A DNA stretch of 6,506 nucleotides. Source: Paracoccaceae bacterium (GTDB lineage: Bacteria; Pseudomonadota; Alphaproteobacteria; Rhodobacterales; Rhodobacteraceae). How positions within the stretch are numbered: the stretch's first letter is position 1; each line of letters begins with the position of its first letter. Under the pieces are notes generated by a model, which saw only the letters and a program-made list of their open reading frames with translations, did no database searches and had not been told where the DNA came from. The translations under genes and the position numbers were made by a program. Positions 1 through 6,044 of this stretch are shown piece after piece. The stretch covers positions 1 through 6,506 of the forward strand of contig JAAEZW010000108.1 of the NCBI GenBank assembly GCA_018222665.1, read 5' to 3'.

Positions 1-16
1 ACCTAAAACTTTGGAC

Positions 17-22
17 GGGAGG
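17..22 (+). promoter_or_regulatory. Ribosome-binding site of the solute-binding protein gene
   Basis: GGGAGG lies 5 nt before the ATG at 28 and is the strongest Shine-Dalgarno site in the operon. This fits the need for more binding protein than membrane subunits. Only 27 nt precede the gene, so no promoter or operator can be judged. Confidence 0.85.
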
Positions 23-27
23 AAATA

Positions 28-1566
28 ATGTCATCAAAGTTAAAAAAATATGTTGCATCGGTTGCAGCAATATCTGCTGTTGCCACGGCAGCACAAGCAG
101 ATCAATGGAGCGATAAGTTCCCTCACATCAAAAATACTGGAGATATTGCGGGTGAATGCTCGTATGAATCGATGTCGAAGAAAGACTATTCTGGGCAGAC
201 TTTGTCGATTAATACCCACGCTGTACCCGTTATGGGTGAGCCAACGGCTTTGCATGCACAGCAGTTTGCGGCGTTAACAGGTGCTGAGGTGAATGTCATC
301 CACACGCCTGCTGGGGATCTTTATTCCAAGGCAATGGTACCCTTTCAAGCCGGTCAAGCCCCATATGATATCGTATTTGGGTTTTCTAACTTCATTCGCG
401 ATTGGAAGCAGTATCTTGAGCCAGTGCCCGCAAAGTACGTGAATATGGCTCAAATGAAAGATGTCACGCAGAGCCATATCGATGTTAACTCCTGGGACGG
501 ACAGATGATCCAGTTCCCAATTGATGGCGACCGCCACTACCTAAAATATCGCAAAGACGTGATTGATAACCCTGTGTACCAGGAGAAATATAAGGCTGAA
601 ACAGGCAAAGAATTGCGTGTGCCACAGACGTGGAAAGAATATGCTGAGATGGCTGCATTCTTCAATGGCTGGGACTGGGATAACGACGGTGAACTTGAGT
701 ATGGATCTGCTGAAGTCATGAAAAAAGATGACTTGATGTACGCAGCATTTTTCAGCCGGTCGGTTGCTTACTCGAAAAACCCAAGAGTTAAAGGCGGCTT
801 CTTCTTTGACCTTGAAACAATGGAGCCACTAATTAACGGTCCAGGCTTTGTTGAGGCTTTGACTGATTGGGTAGAAGCTACCAAATATGTCCCACCCGGC
901 GGGATCAATTTTGGTTTGGGTGATGAAATTAATTCCTTTGGTGGCGGACAGACATTGTTCAGCTTTTCATGGGATGACGCTTTTGTTGCAGCAATGCAAG
1001 ATGACAGTCCAATCAAGAACAAGGTCGGTGCTGCACCGCTACCTGGCTCTGATAGAGTTTGGAACCGTGTATCGGGCTCTTGGGAAGACAACTACAATCA
1101 AGCGCCGTATATTGTATGGGGTTGGACTGCAGCAGTTGCAAAGAAAAGTAAAAACCATGAGATGGCATTCGACTATCTTTGTTTCTTTGCAAACGATGCA
1201 AATCACCAAGCAGATATTGCGATCGGCCGTTTTGGTGTGAACCCGTTTAAAAAATCGGACTTCAAAGCAGAATTGTACGTAGAGCGTCAAGGTTGGGATC
1301 CAGAAATTGCGAAGCAATATGCTGATACGCTTATGGAGATGGAAGAAGGAAGCACTAACCGCGTGTTCCCACTTCGTGTGCCCGGTGTATTCCAATTCAA
1401 TAGTGCAGTGGCTACTGGGACATCGAAAGCCCTTGCTGGCCAATTATCGCCTCAAGAAGCTCTTGATGAAGTAGCTGCTGAGTGGAAAAAAATTGTGAAG
1501 CGCATTGGAGCTGACACAATCCGTGAAGCTTATGCAATTGGCGTTGCATTAGAAGACGCAGAATAA
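28..1566 (+). CDS. ABC transporter periplasmic solute-binding protein (carbohydrate/polyol type)
   Basis: This 512-aa protein is the extracytoplasmic receptor that delivers solute to the membrane subunits encoded next. It starts with a classic Sec signal peptide: a lysine-rich N-terminus, a hydrophobic stretch at about residues 9-22, and a likely cleavage after AQA at residue 24. There is no lipobox cysteine at the cleavage site, so the mature protein should be soluble in a Gram-negative periplasm. The body looks like a family-1 (MalE-like) binding protein, with LPG-type residues near 338-340 and a C-terminal helix region at about 466-490 (ALAGQLSPQEALDEVAAEW) typical of the GlpV-like group. 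It is longer than usual MalE-type proteins (about 400-450 aa) and shorter than GlpV as I recall it (about 570 aa). Residues 216-226 form a DxDxDG loop that may bind calcium. The ATG at 28 has a strong ribosome-binding site. The substrate cannot be read from the sequence; a sugar or polyol is likely. Confidence 0.93.
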   Translation: MSSKLKKYVASVAAISAVATAAQADQWSDKFPHIKNTGDIAGECSYESMSKKDYSGQTLSINTHAVPVMGEPTALHAQQFAALTGAEVNVIHTPAGDLYSKAMVPFQAGQAPYDIVFGFSNFIRDWKQYLEPVPAKYVNMAQMKDVTQSHIDVNSWDGQMIQFPIDGDRHYLKYRKDVIDNPVYQEKYKAETGKELRVPQTWKEYAEMAAFFNGWDWDNDGELEYGSAEVMKKDDLMYAAFFSRSVAYSKNPRVKGGFFFDLETMEPLINGPGFVEALTDWVEATKYVPPGGINFGLGDEINSFGGGQTLFSFSWDDAFVAAMQDDSPIKNKVGAAPLPGSDRVWNRVSGSWEDNYNQAPYIVWGWTAAVAKKSKNHEMAFDYLCFFANDANHQADIAIGRFGVNPFKKSDFKAELYVERQGWDPEIAKQYADTLMEMEEGSTNRVFPLRVPGVFQFNSAVATGTSKALAGQLSPQEALDEVAAEWKKIVKRIGADTIREAYAIGVALEDAE

Positions 1567-1590
1567 ATCTCCAAATTTACAACTAAAATT

Positions 1591-1614
1591 GAGCGCTCCT
1601 AATTTGGAGCGCTC
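1591..1614 (+). promoter_or_regulatory. Intercistronic hairpin after the binding-protein gene
   Basis: GAGCGCTCC, a 6-nt loop (TAATTT) and GGAGCGCTC form a perfect 9-bp stem 24 nt after the stop codon of the binding-protein gene and 23 nt before the permease start. The following bases, TCTCTT, are only moderately U-rich, so it is at most a weak terminator. By analogy with malE-malF type junctions, it probably protects the upstream mRNA from 3' decay or partly terminates transcription, giving excess binding protein over permease. The stem is visible in the sequence; the role is inferred. Confidence 0.75.
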
Positions 1615-1637
1615 TCTTAGAAGCAGGGCGATGGTAA

Positions 1638-2504
1638 ATGAACTTTAAGCATAAATACCTATTTTTACTTCCTGGACTATTAGTTCTTTTGGCAATTTTG
1701 ATATTTCCAATTGGGTTTACAGTTCGCTTAAGTCTATCAAGTTGGGATAGTTTCTATCCGGCCCTCGATTTTATTGGGATAGAGAACTACGTCAGATTAT
1801 TCACAGATGACGCACGCTTTTGGGAAGCATTTGGACGTCTCAGTTTGTTGTCTGTGACAACTGTATTTCTGCAATATGTCATTGGTTTTGGTCTGGCACT
1901 GATAGTTTGGAAAGAGATCGCATTTCAGCGTTTCTTCAGAGTACTTTTCCTCATACCGATGATGACCACTCCAGTTATAATGACTGTTATTTGGCGCACG
2001 TTTTTTCACGAATCCCTAGGACCTGTGAATGACATCTTGAGTCATTTTAACCTTGCTCCTTTATGGCTGAGCAGCGAAACACTATCGAAATTTACCGTTA
2101 TGATCGTGGAGGTTTGGCAGTGGACACCTTTCATGTTCCTACTATTGCTCGCAGGACTTTTGTCACTCCCTAAAGAGCCATTCTTAGCTGCTTCGATTGA
2201 TGGAGCAGGTCCAATCCGTACATTTGTCTATGTCACCTTTCCGTTAATGGCGCCTATTTCTATTGGTGCAATTATCATCAGATTGATCGAAGCATCCAAG
2301 ATAATGGACACGGTTTATGTTCTGACGTCTGGGGGTCCCGGCACTGCAACGGAAACTTCCAGCTTCTACATCTTCATCAAAGGTTTGCGTGAGTTCCAAT
2401 TTGGTTACTCTGCTGCCTTGTCATTAACGTATCTAATTATCATGATCATAAGCTTCACAATTATAGCAAAAATATTGGTGAAACTTATGGTTCGGGGTAA
2501 CTAA
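1638..2504 (+). CDS. ABC transporter permease, MalF-like (first membrane subunit)
   Basis: This 288-aa inner-membrane protein is one half of the import channel. About six hydrophobic segments are visible, near residues 8-30, 68-91, 100-122, 153-176, 200-218 and 257-280. The cytoplasmic EAA coupling loop, which docks onto an ATPase, lies near residues 184-206 (AASIDGAG followed by FPLMAP). The sequence TSGGPGTATET at 230-240 is typical of the MalF/UgpA side of the family. The length is normal for two-permease CUT1 systems that lack the extra MalF periplasmic domain. The ATG at 1638 is the earliest possible start because an in-frame TAA directly precedes it. Its ribosome-binding site is poor (GGG about 9 nt upstream). 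It follows the hairpin after the binding-protein gene and is separated from the second permease by only 2 nt. Confidence 0.93.
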   Translation: MNFKHKYLFLLPGLLVLLAILIFPIGFTVRLSLSSWDSFYPALDFIGIENYVRLFTDDARFWEAFGRLSLLSVTTVFLQYVIGFGLALIVWKEIAFQRFFRVLFLIPMMTTPVIMTVIWRTFFHESLGPVNDILSHFNLAPLWLSSETLSKFTVMIVEVWQWTPFMFLLLLAGLLSLPKEPFLAASIDGAGPIRTFVYVTFPLMAPISIGAIIIRLIEASKIMDTVYVLTSGGPGTATETSSFYIFIKGLREFQFGYSAALSLTYLIIMIISFTIIAKILVKLMVRGN

Positions 2505-2506
2505 TC

Positions 2507-3355
2507 ATGAGAGTTCTATACACTTCATTAAAATATTTGGCTGTGGTTCTCTGGTCCACCTTTGTAATCGCGCCATTTCTTTGGGCAGTCTCCACGTCTT
2601 TTAAAGACTTTCAGTCGGTTACAAATGGTGCAACTTACATCCCATGGGTAGACTTTGAGCCTAACTTGGAAGGCTGGCGCGCCCTATGGAAGTCACCTGC
2701 ACAGGGTGGCGTCGACATAGTTGAGCCATTTTTCAATAGCGTATTTGTGACGGCGTCAGGTAGCTTAATAAGCATCGTATTGGGAACTCTTGCTGCATAT
2801 GCCTTGTCACGCTTCACCTTTAAGGCAGGGTTTATCCGCAACGGAGATATAACATTTTTCTTCATATCGCAGAGGATTATGCCACCTGTTGTTTTAGCAA
2901 TTCCATTCTTCATCATGCTTGGGAAATTTAGTTTGCTAGATACATTAGCGGGGTTGATCATTGTTTACATTGTTTTGCTTATGCCGATTGCAGTGTGGAT
3001 CATGGTTGATTTTTTCAACAAAGTTCCCGTCGAAATCGACGAGACTGCACTGATTGATGGATGCAATCCGCTGCAAGCTTTTTACAAAGTCGTACTCCCA
3101 AATTCCATCCCTGGGATAATCGTTGCTGGTATGTTTTGCATGATATTTGGTTGGACCGACTTTTTCTTCTCTTTCATTTTGACGTTTACCGAAGTTCAAC
3201 TTTTGCCAGTTGCAATTGTGGCTTTGAATTCGTCAATCACCCCATGGTGGAGCTTATCGGCTGCTGCGTTGGTGAGCGTCGCTCCTTTGGTGTTGGTCGC
3301 GTTTATTGTTGAACGATACTTGTCAAAGGGTAACCTATCTGGAGCGCTAAAGTAA
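2507..3355 (+). CDS. ABC transporter permease, MalG-like (second membrane subunit)
   Basis: This 282-aa inner-membrane protein pairs with the preceding permease to form the translocation pore. Hydrophobic segments occur near residues 8-30, 76-100, 115-138, 144-168, 200-224 and 248-268. The EAA loop lies near 176-198 (EIDETALIDGCNPLQ, then VVLP), which matches the MalG/UgpE type. The C-terminus, YLSKGNLSGALK, resembles the conserved end of MalG-type proteins (usually a 'GxxxGAVKG' ending) but lacks the final glycine. The start codon lies 2 nt after the previous stop, with GGGG at 2494-2497 as a probable ribosome-binding site, so translation is likely coupled. The stop codon overlaps the ATPase start as TAATG at 3353-3357. 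Confidence 0.93.
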   Translation: MRVLYTSLKYLAVVLWSTFVIAPFLWAVSTSFKDFQSVTNGATYIPWVDFEPNLEGWRALWKSPAQGGVDIVEPFFNSVFVTASGSLISIVLGTLAAYALSRFTFKAGFIRNGDITFFFISQRIMPPVVLAIPFFIMLGKFSLLDTLAGLIIVYIVLLMPIAVWIMVDFFNKVPVEIDETALIDGCNPLQAFYKVVLPNSIPGIIVAGMFCMIFGWTDFFFSFILTFTEVQLLPVAIVALNSSITPWWSLSAAALVSVAPLVLVAFIVERYLSKGNLSGALK

Positions 3356-4434
3356 TGTCACTGATTGCATCAAACCTCAGTTTTAAACCTGGCAACGAAT
3401 GGCACTTGGATAATGTCTGCTTTGAAATGTCGAAAGGGCAAATTTATACCATTTTAGGTCGTACTTTGGCTGGTAAAACTACGTTACTTAAAACTTTGGC
3501 AGGGCTCATTTCACCTGACCAGGGTACATTGACTTTGGACGATCGTGACTTTGGTTCAATTCCAGTTTGGAAGCGCGAAGTTGCGATGGTTTATCAGCAG
3601 TTCATCAACTATCCTCATTTAAGTGTTTACGAAAATGTTGCATTTCCTCTCAAACAGCGTCGCATGCAGTCTGACCAAATTAAAGCTCGCGTTATGAAAG
3701 CACTTCAGCAGGTTGGGTTAGATGGTTTTGAAAATAGAAAAATCCAAGCGCTTTCAGGTGGTCAACAGCAGCGCGTAGCTTTGGCTCGATCTTTGGTGAA
3801 AGAAGCAAGCGTTATCTTGCTCGATGAACCGCTTGTAAATTTGGATTACAAATTGAGAGAACAACTGAGAGAGGAATTTAGAAACATCTTCTCTTCAGAG
3901 GCCTCAAAGGACTCGATTTTGATCTATTCTTCGACGGACCCTGTTGAGGCAATGCAACTTGGTGGCCAAATTTTAGTCATGGATGAGGGACGGATTTTGC
4001 AACAAGGTACGTCCAAAGAGGTCTATGAGAATCCTAACTGCACCAAAGTAGCTCAAATCACAAATGACCCAGCAATGAACTTGTTCGAAGGTAGGGTTGA
4101 AGCTGGGAGGATAATTTTAAGTTCTGAGATTGAGCTTGAATTGCCCCAACATTGTAAAAGATTAGCAACAGGCTCGTATATTTTTGGTATGCGTGCTGCA
4201 GGAATTACCTTAAATCAAACAGGTTTTCCATTCAGCGTAGAGCTCTCTGAAATCAGTGGTTCCGAAACATTCTTACACATTCGTCATGAAATGATTGGAG
4301 TTGTTGGGTTACTGGACTCAGTACAAAATTTTAACACTGGTGAAGTTGTACGTGTGCAGTTCGATACCATGCAATTGTACGTATTTGACCAAAATGAACA
4401 GTTAGTGTCCTCACCTTATTGTGGATTAGAATAA
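3355..4434 (+). CDS. ABC transporter ATP-binding protein, GlpS-like, with altered P-loop and switch
   Basis: This 359-aa protein is the first of two ATPases that power uptake at the cytoplasmic face. An ABC domain (about residues 1-235) is followed by a C-terminal TOBE-like region (about 240-355). The Walker A motif reads GRTLAGKT (35-42): the lysine is kept, but leucine replaces the middle glycine of GxxGxGKT. The Q-loop is VYQQFINYP (Q81), the signature is a perfect LSGGQ (133-137), and Walker B is VILLDEP (D157, E158). The switch histidine is missing: YSSTDP has T194 where YVTHDQ has histidine. As I recall the family, the P-loop change, the FINYP stretch and the switch loss are hallmarks of GlpS from GlpSTPQV transporters. 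I therefore expect a heterodimer with the next gene product, in which this subunit's own ATP site is degenerate but its LSGGQ completes the partner's site. The start overlaps the previous stop (TAATG), with GGAG at 3341-3344. Confidence 0.92.
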   Translation: MSLIASNLSFKPGNEWHLDNVCFEMSKGQIYTILGRTLAGKTTLLKTLAGLISPDQGTLTLDDRDFGSIPVWKREVAMVYQQFINYPHLSVYENVAFPLKQRRMQSDQIKARVMKALQQVGLDGFENRKIQALSGGQQQRVALARSLVKEASVILLDEPLVNLDYKLREQLREEFRNIFSSEASKDSILIYSSTDPVEAMQLGGQILVMDEGRILQQGTSKEVYENPNCTKVAQITNDPAMNLFEGRVEAGRIILSSEIELELPQHCKRLATGSYIFGMRAAGITLNQTGFPFSVELSEISGSETFLHIRHEMIGVVGLLDSVQNFNTGEVVRVQFDTMQLYVFDQNEQLVSSPYCGLE

Positions 4435-5513
4435 TGGCTAAAATTGAACTTCAGAACATCGCGCATTCATACAATCCCCAATCAGCGGAACAAATTTATG
4501 CATTAAACCCATTCAACATGACTTGGGAGGATGGTGGGCGCTATGCTATTTTAGGCCCATCAGGTTGTGGCAAAACAACAATGCTGAATATTATGTCGGG
4601 CATCGTTCAGCCTTCCGAAGGCAATTTATTATTTGACGGAGTGGACGTCACAAAACTTTCCACATCTGAGCGCAATATTGCCCAAGTTTTTCAGTTTCCC
4701 GTAATCTATGGAACGATGTCAGTTGAGCAAAATTTAGCGTTTCCGTTAGTGTGCCGGAATTATGAAAAGCCTGCTATAGACGCTAAAGTTAATGAGGTTG
4801 CTGAAGCATTGGGGCTTCAAGAATTACTAACAAAATCAGCAAGCCGCCTCACAGCTGATCAAAAACAATTGATCTCATTGGGGCGAGGCCTGGTTCGCGA
4901 TGATGTTGCAGCAGTTTTAATGGATGAACCTCTGACTGTGATTGATCCAGACCTTAAGTTTCGCCTCAGAAGGCAGTTGAAAGAAATTAATCAAAAATAT
5001 CGTTCAACTTTAATTTACGTTACTCACGATCAAAACGAGGCGATGACTTTTGCGGAGAACGTAATTGTTATGGATGCTGGTCGTATCGTGCAAGTTGGCA
5101 CACCAAAAGAGCTTTTTGAACGGCCTAAAACAACGTTTGTTGGTTATTTTATTGGTGCACCAGCGATGAATTTTTTCCGATGTGAGAGAGACGGTGATTA
5201 TTCTTTGCGATTTGGAGGCAACACTATTACGACACAAACACGCCTTACAGAGCTTAGCGCCTCTCAGTTGAAATTAGGCATCAGATCTGAATACATAAAA
5301 ATTGTTGATACCATCGGTCAGAATACGATACCCGCGCGCGTTAAACGAGTTGAGGACTTGGGAAACCATAAATTAGTTTCCGCTGTTTCCAATGATCTCG
5401 ATATTAAAGTGAAAGTACATCGAGATACTGCCATACCGGCTGAACAAGTTCATCTGGATTTACCTGCTGAAAACTGTTGCGTGTATGCAGATGAAATTCT
5501 CGTGCAAAATTAG
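4434..5513 (+). CDS. ABC transporter ATP-binding protein, GlpT-like, with degenerate signature motif
   Basis: This 359-aa protein is the second ATPase of the importer. The ABC domain has a perfect Walker A, GPSGCGKT (41-48), a Q-loop VFQFPVIY (Q87), Walker B VLMDEP (D164, E165) and an intact switch histidine in YVTHDQ (H198). The signature motif is abnormal: LTADQ (139-143) replaces LSGGQ, and SLGRGLV follows in place of the usual ALARAL. A TOBE-like domain (about 243-355) contains the LGIRSEYI element at 280-287. The altered signature and the FQFPVIY Q-loop match what I recall of GlpT from GlpSTPQV transporters. I chose the ATG at 4434 (MAKIEL) over an in-frame TTG at 4419, because it makes the same TAATG overlap as the gene before and because family members begin with M-A-x-I-E-L. 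The protein has exactly the same length as its partner. It is the last gene of the operon; no clear terminator follows. Confidence 0.92.
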   Translation: MAKIELQNIAHSYNPQSAEQIYALNPFNMTWEDGGRYAILGPSGCGKTTMLNIMSGIVQPSEGNLLFDGVDVTKLSTSERNIAQVFQFPVIYGTMSVEQNLAFPLVCRNYEKPAIDAKVNEVAEALGLQELLTKSASRLTADQKQLISLGRGLVRDDVAAVLMDEPLTVIDPDLKFRLRRQLKEINQKYRSTLIYVTHDQNEAMTFAENVIVMDAGRIVQVGTPKELFERPKTTFVGYFIGAPAMNFFRCERDGDYSLRFGGNTITTQTRLTELSASQLKLGIRSEYIKIVDTIGQNTIPARVKRVEDLGNHKLVSAVSNDLDIKVKVHRDTAIPAEQVHLDLPAENCCVYADEILVQN

Positions 5514-5837
5514 ATTTGATGTTTCTCCAAACTGCACAGTAATGCTAGCTGATTTCTGAAGATGTGGATCGCTCAATGTTCTTAATGCAACTTGAACAGC
5601 GTGTATCATATTTCTGCGATGAATAGCACGGCTTCGCTTAATTGAACTCGTTTAATCTATAGGCGTGATTTTCGAACGTTTATTAGAAATGTTAATGATT
5701 TCAAAACTTGGCTCTGGAGTTCCAAATTTAGGCACAAATACTAATCACATGTATTGGAGTGCGCTTAAATATTGTGCGTACTGGATTGGATAAGATGTGT
5801 ATGCTCAGGTCAAGCTCATGTGAGGTGTAAAAGAGTG
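5514..5837. other. Gene-free stretch after the operon
   Basis: These 324 nt hold no reading frame I can support on either strand; stops are frequent and no ribosome-binding site precedes the few short frames. No hairpin followed by a T-run is visible after the operon. Weak dyads occur at 5675-5693 (AACGTTT/AAATGTT, 7 bp including one G-U pair) and 5758-5782 (AGTGCGC/GCGTACT, also with one G-U pair), too weak to call terminators. The stretch lies between convergent transcription units. Confidence 0.6.
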
Positions 5838-5960
5838 TTAGCCTGTAATAGTTGTACGTTTCCTGTCAACACGGTGGCCTAATTGCGTTAGCGCAGTCAA
5901 CAGGGCAGTTGGGTCACCACCTTCACTGGACACCTCCCAACGTCCAAGAATGTTTGCCAC
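5838..5960 (-). CDS. Candidate 40-aa small protein, GTG start, function unknown
   Basis: This short minus-strand frame opens with GTG and reads MANILGRWEVSSEGG, then a helix-like DPTALLTALTQLGHRV, and ends in a basic stretch, DRKRTTITG. The predicted product has 40 residues. A very strong ribosome-binding site (AAGGAGGAG at 5975-5967) lies 6 nt before the GTG, which is the main reason to call it. Its GC content (63 of 123 bases) is higher than the transporter genes appear to be. The frame stays open for 9 codons upstream of the GTG without any ATG, so the purine-rich site could instead be Lys-Glu-Glu codons of a decayed longer gene. It lies 80 nt downstream of the 69-aa gene on the same strand and may share its transcript. 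I recognise no family and no signal peptide or membrane segment. It could be a real small protein or a gene fragment. Confidence 0.4.
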   Translation of the reverse strand: MANILGRWEVSSEGGDPTALLTALTQLGHRVDRKRTTITG

Positions 5961-5966
5961 TGTTAA

Positions 5967-5975
5967 CTCCTCCTT
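5967..5975 (-). promoter_or_regulatory. Ribosome-binding site before the GTG-start small frame
   Basis: On the minus strand the bases read AAGGAGGAG, with 6 nt (TTAACA) before the GTG at 5960. This is a near-ideal match to the anti-Shine-Dalgarno sequence at good spacing, and it decides both the call and the GTG start. The caveat is that the same bases would encode Lys-Glu-Glu if the frame once began further upstream. Confidence 0.5.
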
Positions 5976-6010
5976 GTCGTGGACCGTAGCTTACTTGCCA
6001 GAGTTTACAA

Positions 6011-6044
6011 GTAACCGCTGATTTAACGTAGCAGCAGCGGCTAC
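6011..6044 (-). promoter_or_regulatory. RNA hairpin overlapping the stop codon of the 69-aa gene
   Basis: In the minus-strand RNA, GUAGCCGCUG (6044-6035) pairs with CAGCGGUUAC (6020-6011) to form a 10-bp stem with one G-U pair and a 14-nt loop. The plus-strand copy would have an A-C mismatch at that pair, so the fold favours minus-strand transcription. The UAG stop of the upstream gene (6043-6041) is inside the stem. No U-run follows (UUGUAAACUC), so it is not a standard terminator. An mRNA-stability or attenuation role between the two small genes is inferred. A shorter alternative stem, GUAGC/GCUAC (6044-6028), competes with it. Confidence 0.5.

Noticed and set aside
4419..4433. TTG start giving the second ATPase five more residues
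   Set aside because: The ATG at 4434 gives the normal MAKIEL start and repeats the TAATG overlap seen before the first ATPase.
5570..5601. CGC..TGTTC / GAACA..GCG dyad as an operon terminator
   Set aside because: It needs a 4-nt bulge, the continuous stem is only 5 bp, and no T-run follows.
5520..5700. Minus-strand frame of about 60 codons running from the gap into the end of the second ATPase
   Set aside because: It has no ribosome-binding site or recognisable motif and extends antisense into a well-supported gene; best read as chance.
5813..5840. Plus-strand mini-frame with a CxxC motif starting near 5820
   Set aside because: It is only about 20 codons, antisense to the 40-aa candidate, with no ribosome-binding site.
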